DNA from: Syntrophorhabdaceae bacterium PtaU1.Bin034
GTDB taxonomy: Bacteria; Desulfobacterota_G; Syntrophorhabdia; Syntrophorhabdales; WCHB1-27
Length of the DNA stretch: 25,208 bases
Direction: 5' to 3'
Assembly: GCA_002067405.1 (NCBI GenBank)
Contig: MVRP01000052.1
Coordinates: 1 to 25,208 of the forward strand
The position numbers and the translations under genes are program-made. The number at the start of each line of letters is the position of its first letter. Within the stretch, counting starts at the first letter, position 1. This document shows, piece after piece, positions 22,901-25,208 of the stretch. The notes beneath the pieces were generated by a model, which was not told where the DNA came from, did not search any database, and worked only from the letters and a program-made list of their open reading frames with translations.

Positions 22901-24358
22901 ATGACCGAGCAGATCAGAAACAAGAGACTGTCCGACGATCAATTCTTCAAGATACGAAAAGAAGAAGTGTTGACACAGTGGGAAACCGGAAAAGAGATCG
23001 AAAAACTGGACGAGTGCATTGCGGTGGCCAAGGAGCTGTCTCAGGGCAAAAACCATGCGCTCAAGCTCAAAGAGGCAAAAGAAAACGGAACGCATATACT
23101 CTTTCCCCAATTCGGACGGGCCCTTACCGAGTACGTAATCGAAGGCCTTCAATTTGTGGAAGAAGAGGCGAATTTGCCGCCCAACGGGATTTGGAACATC
23201 TATTCCGACTCTTACACACGCAAACTGGACTTCCAAAGCGCAGCAGCAGGGATCGAGAGGAGCCGCAAAGAAGGCATGTCCATGCTGAACGGCTGGCCTA
23301 TTGTCAATTTCGGTGTCGAAGATGCGAGGAGGATAAAAAAGGCGAGCCAGGTGCCATTAACGCTTAACTCGACTGATGAAGACGGACGTCTGGCCTCCGA
23401 GATCGCACTCGCTGCCGGCTGGAACGCGTGTAACGCCCGGTCGCTCCAGGAAGTCATAGCCCACTGCAAGGAAATCCCCCTGGAAGAGGAAATCAGGATC
23501 AACCAGTATGAACAGAGGCTGGCGGCGATATACACGGAAAACGGGGTACCTATATGTCCGCACAATCCTTGCAATCTTACAGGATATGACAGCGCGGGCT
23601 ATCGCTCGTTCGTGTGCGTTTCCGAATCCCTTTTGGCTGCAGAACAGGGCGTGAAATATCAGTTCCTCGAGCACGGGCTCAACATGAACATGATCCAGGA
23701 TATCGCGATGATGCGGGTAACCGAAAAACTATGCCGGGAGTATTGCGAGCGCTTCGGCTACAAGGACATCTTTTTCACTACCGGAGGCTTTCCGTTCCTG
23801 GGCGCCTGGCCCGCGCGCGCTGAAGAGGCCAATGCCATGATCGCATGGAACGCCATAATCGACATTATGGGAGGCATCACGGGCGTTATCCTGAAATGCC
23901 AGGACGAAGCATTTGCAACGCCGACAAAGGAAGGCATGTGCATGTCCGTCAGGCTCGCAAAGCACCTGCTCACACTTATGGGGACTCAGAAGATAGCCGA
24001 CAGCGAGAAATTAAAGCTCGAAGAGGCAATGATAGAAATGGAAGTAAGGGCAATTATGGAGAAATGCCTGGAGGCCGGCGACGGCGACATGGCAATCGGA
24101 ATGTGCAAAGGGGTTGAGGCCGGCTGGGTAGACACAATGCTGACCCCCTGGAAGTACAACAAGGGAAACGTCATGGTCATGCGTGATGCGGAAAACGCAG
24201 TGCGGTATTTCAATACAGGCAATGTCCCTTTGCCCGAAGAAGTGAAGGAGTATCACAGGGAGAAACTGGCGGAGAGGGAGAGGAAGGAAGGCCGAAAAGC
24301 GAGCTTTGAGATGGTGGTAAAAGACTTGCAGTTTGCTTCCACCTTGAAGAAGAAGTAA
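22901..24358 (+). CDS. glmE: Methylaspartate (glutamate) mutase epsilon subunit
   Basis: GlmE/MutE is the TIM-barrel catalytic subunit of adenosylcobalamin-dependent glutamate mutase, which interconverts L-glutamate and (2S,3S)-3-methylaspartate. The product is 485 aa, the usual family length. Family segments include HILFPQFGRALTEYVIEGLQ, the NGWPIVNFGVEDAR loop, PLTLNSTDEDGRLASEIALAAGW, the CPHNPCNLTGYDSAGYRSFVC region and FFTTGGFPFLGAWPARAEEANA. GAAGGAGAGGAG precedes ATG 22901. It is the first gene after a regulated-looking promoter, followed by glmS and glmL. A methylaspartate ammonia-lyase gene is not in the window, so whether it serves glutamate fermentation or another route is unknown. 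Confidence 0.95.
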   Translation: MTEQIRNKRLSDDQFFKIRKEEVLTQWETGKEIEKLDECIAVAKELSQGKNHALKLKEAKENGTHILFPQFGRALTEYVIEGLQFVEEEANLPPNGIWNIYSDSYTRKLDFQSAAAGIERSRKEGMSMLNGWPIVNFGVEDARRIKKASQVPLTLNSTDEDGRLASEIALAAGWNACNARSLQEVIAHCKEIPLEEEIRINQYEQRLAAIYTENGVPICPHNPCNLTGYDSAGYRSFVCVSESLLAAEQGVKYQFLEHGLNMNMIQDIAMMRVTEKLCREYCERFGYKDIFFTTGGFPFLGAWPARAEEANAMIAWNAIIDIMGGITGVILKCQDEAFATPTKEGMCMSVRLAKHLLTLMGTQKIADSEKLKLEEAMIEMEVRAIMEKCLEAGDGDMAIGMCKGVEAGWVDTMLTPWKYNKGNVMVMRDAENAVRYFNTGNVPLPEEVKEYHREKLAERERKEGRKASFEMVVKDLQFASTLKKK

Positions 24359-24406
24359 GGAGAACATCCGCAACAGCCATGCACCGCGGTAACAGGAGGA
24401 GAAGAA

Positions 24407-24841
24407 GTGGAAAAGAGACAGGTCAACAGAAGCATTGTGATCGGTACGATCGGTTCTGACTGCCACATGATTGGCGCTTGGGTGCTTCAAAAGGCATTCA
24501 AGGAGGCCGGGTTCACCGTCGCCTTTCTCGGTGCGGTTGTTCCCCAGCAGGAATTCATTAATGCAGCGATAGAGATCGATGCCGATGCCATCCTGGTTTC
24601 GTCCATGTACGGAATGGGGCTTTTGGACTGCGAAGGGCTTCGGGAGAAATGCATCGAGGCGGGGCTCAAGGACATCATTCTGTACGTGGGTGGTACGGTA
24701 GCGGCGCCGCTCGAGCTTGAAAAAAACTGGCCCGAGATAGAGCGGCGCTTCAAGGAGATCGGGTTCAACCGGGCATTCCCGAACACGTGCACCGCAGAAG
24801 AAGCGGTTCAGGCCCTGAAGACCGATCTGGGGATTGATTGA
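24407..24841 (+). CDS. glmS: Methylaspartate (glutamate) mutase sigma subunit, B12-binding
   Basis: GlmS/MutS is the small corrinoid-binding subunit of glutamate mutase. This 144-aa protein has the base-off/His-on motif Asp18-x-His20-x-x-Gly23 (GSDCHMIGAWVL), a Rossmann-like fold, the VSSMYGMG loop and the YVGGTVAAP loop that holds the cobalamin tail. The start is GTG 24407 with AGGAGG 7 nt upstream. It lies 48 nt after glmE. In Clostridium the order is glmS-mutL-glmE, so the catalytic subunit gene comes first here instead of last. Confidence 0.95.
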   Translation: MEKRQVNRSIVIGTIGSDCHMIGAWVLQKAFKEAGFTVAFLGAVVPQQEFINAAIEIDADAILVSSMYGMGLLDCEGLREKCIEAGLKDIILYVGGTVAAPLELEKNWPEIERRFKEIGFNRAFPNTCTAEEAVQALKTDLGID

Positions 24842-24940
24842 CAATAATAGGGTGTTGCGACGATCTTTGGCCGTTCAATAGTTCTTTAATGCCGTTTTGC
24901 CCCCGGGCCGACAGATTTGCCCCGTGAGGAGGAAATAAGG

Positions 24941-25208
24941 ATGAGCGTTTATCTATTGATAGACTTCGGAAGCACCTATACGAAAGTAATGGCTGTCGAT
25001 TTGGCAAAGGAAGTCATTTTGGGACGGGCCCAGGCTCCCACTACCGTCGAAACGGACATTACCATCGGGTTGAACAAGGCCCTTTCGGAGCTGATGAGCA
25101 CCTTCAGCATTGACGAGAAGCAGATACAGGGCAAGTACGCGAGCAGCAGTGCAGCCGGCGGCTTGAAGATGGCAGCCATAGGGCTCGTTCCTGCGCTTAC
25201 CCTGGAAG
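24941..25208 (+). CDS. glmL: Glutamate mutase reactivating protein MutL/GlmL, 3'-partial
   Basis: Only the first 89 codons are inside the window. The N-terminus has the ASKHA ATPase phosphate-1 motif IDFGSTYTKV (residues 7-16), followed by TTVETDITIGLNKAL and the KYASSSAAGGLKMAAIGLVPALT stretch characteristic of MutL-type proteins encoded with glutamate mutase. These proteins are thought to act as chaperones that exchange damaged B12. ATG 24941 has AGGAGG at 24927-24932. The gap of 99 nt after glmS shows no clear terminator, so the gene is probably in the same operon. The remainder lies beyond the right edge. Confidence 0.88.
   Translation, partial: MSVYLLIDFGSTYTKVMAVDLAKEVILGRAQAPTTVETDITIGLNKALSELMSTFSIDEKQIQGKYASSSAAGGLKMAAIGLVPALTLE

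Overview
The window is 25.2 kb of GC-rich bacterial DNA with dense, mostly plus-strand genes. I see no rRNA, tRNA, CRISPR array, phage gene or insertion sequence. The gene content is a bacterial-type Wood-Ljungdahl carbonyl branch, a benzoate-CoA-ligase-family enzyme under an NtrC-type sigma-54 system, and an adenosylcobalamin-dependent glutamate mutase. This suggests an anaerobe that oxidises or makes acetyl-CoA, most like a syntrophic aromatic degrader of the Desulfobacterota (Syntrophorhabdus-like). That placement is inferred from gene content, not from a marker gene.

Region 1 (1-11394) is the acs operon: acsV (5' end outside the window), cooC, folD, an unrecognised 72-aa gene, acsD, acsA/cooS, a structured gap of 340 bp, acsB, acsC and acsE, closed by a likely intrinsic terminator. 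Together these genes make and mature CO dehydrogenase/acetyl-CoA synthase. FolD and AcsE feed it methyl groups from tetrahydrofolate, AcsCD carries the methyl group on a corrinoid, CooC supports nickel loading, and AcsV reactivates the corrinoid. All expected metal-ligand cysteines of AcsA, AcsB and AcsC are visible.

Region 2 (11398-15320) holds a TPR protein on the minus strand, then a soluble RsbRD-PAS histidine kinase overlapping an NtrC-family response regulator. Region 3 (15321-17309) holds a sigma-54 promoter candidate with upstream inverted repeats, the benzoate-CoA-ligase-family gene, and a 52-aa gene that repeats a piece of the ligase C-terminal domain. Region 4 (17387-22525) is housekeeping: pcnB-type nucleotidyltransferase, a TraB/ChaN-like protein, a HAD phosphatase, lgt, corA and a convergent hotdog thioesterase. 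Region 5 (22526-25208) has a strong promoter with an operator-like palindrome, followed by the glutamate mutase genes glmE, glmS and glmL (cut by the window end).

The most interesting signals are non-coding or very small. First, two perfect 17-bp palindromes differ only by one symmetric pair of changes; one lies upstream of acsB and one upstream of glmE. Second, the acsA-acsB gap is full of nested inverted repeats. Third, the 52-aa ligase-fragment gene has a strong ribosome binding site. Fourth, an unassigned 72-aa gene sits inside the acs operon.
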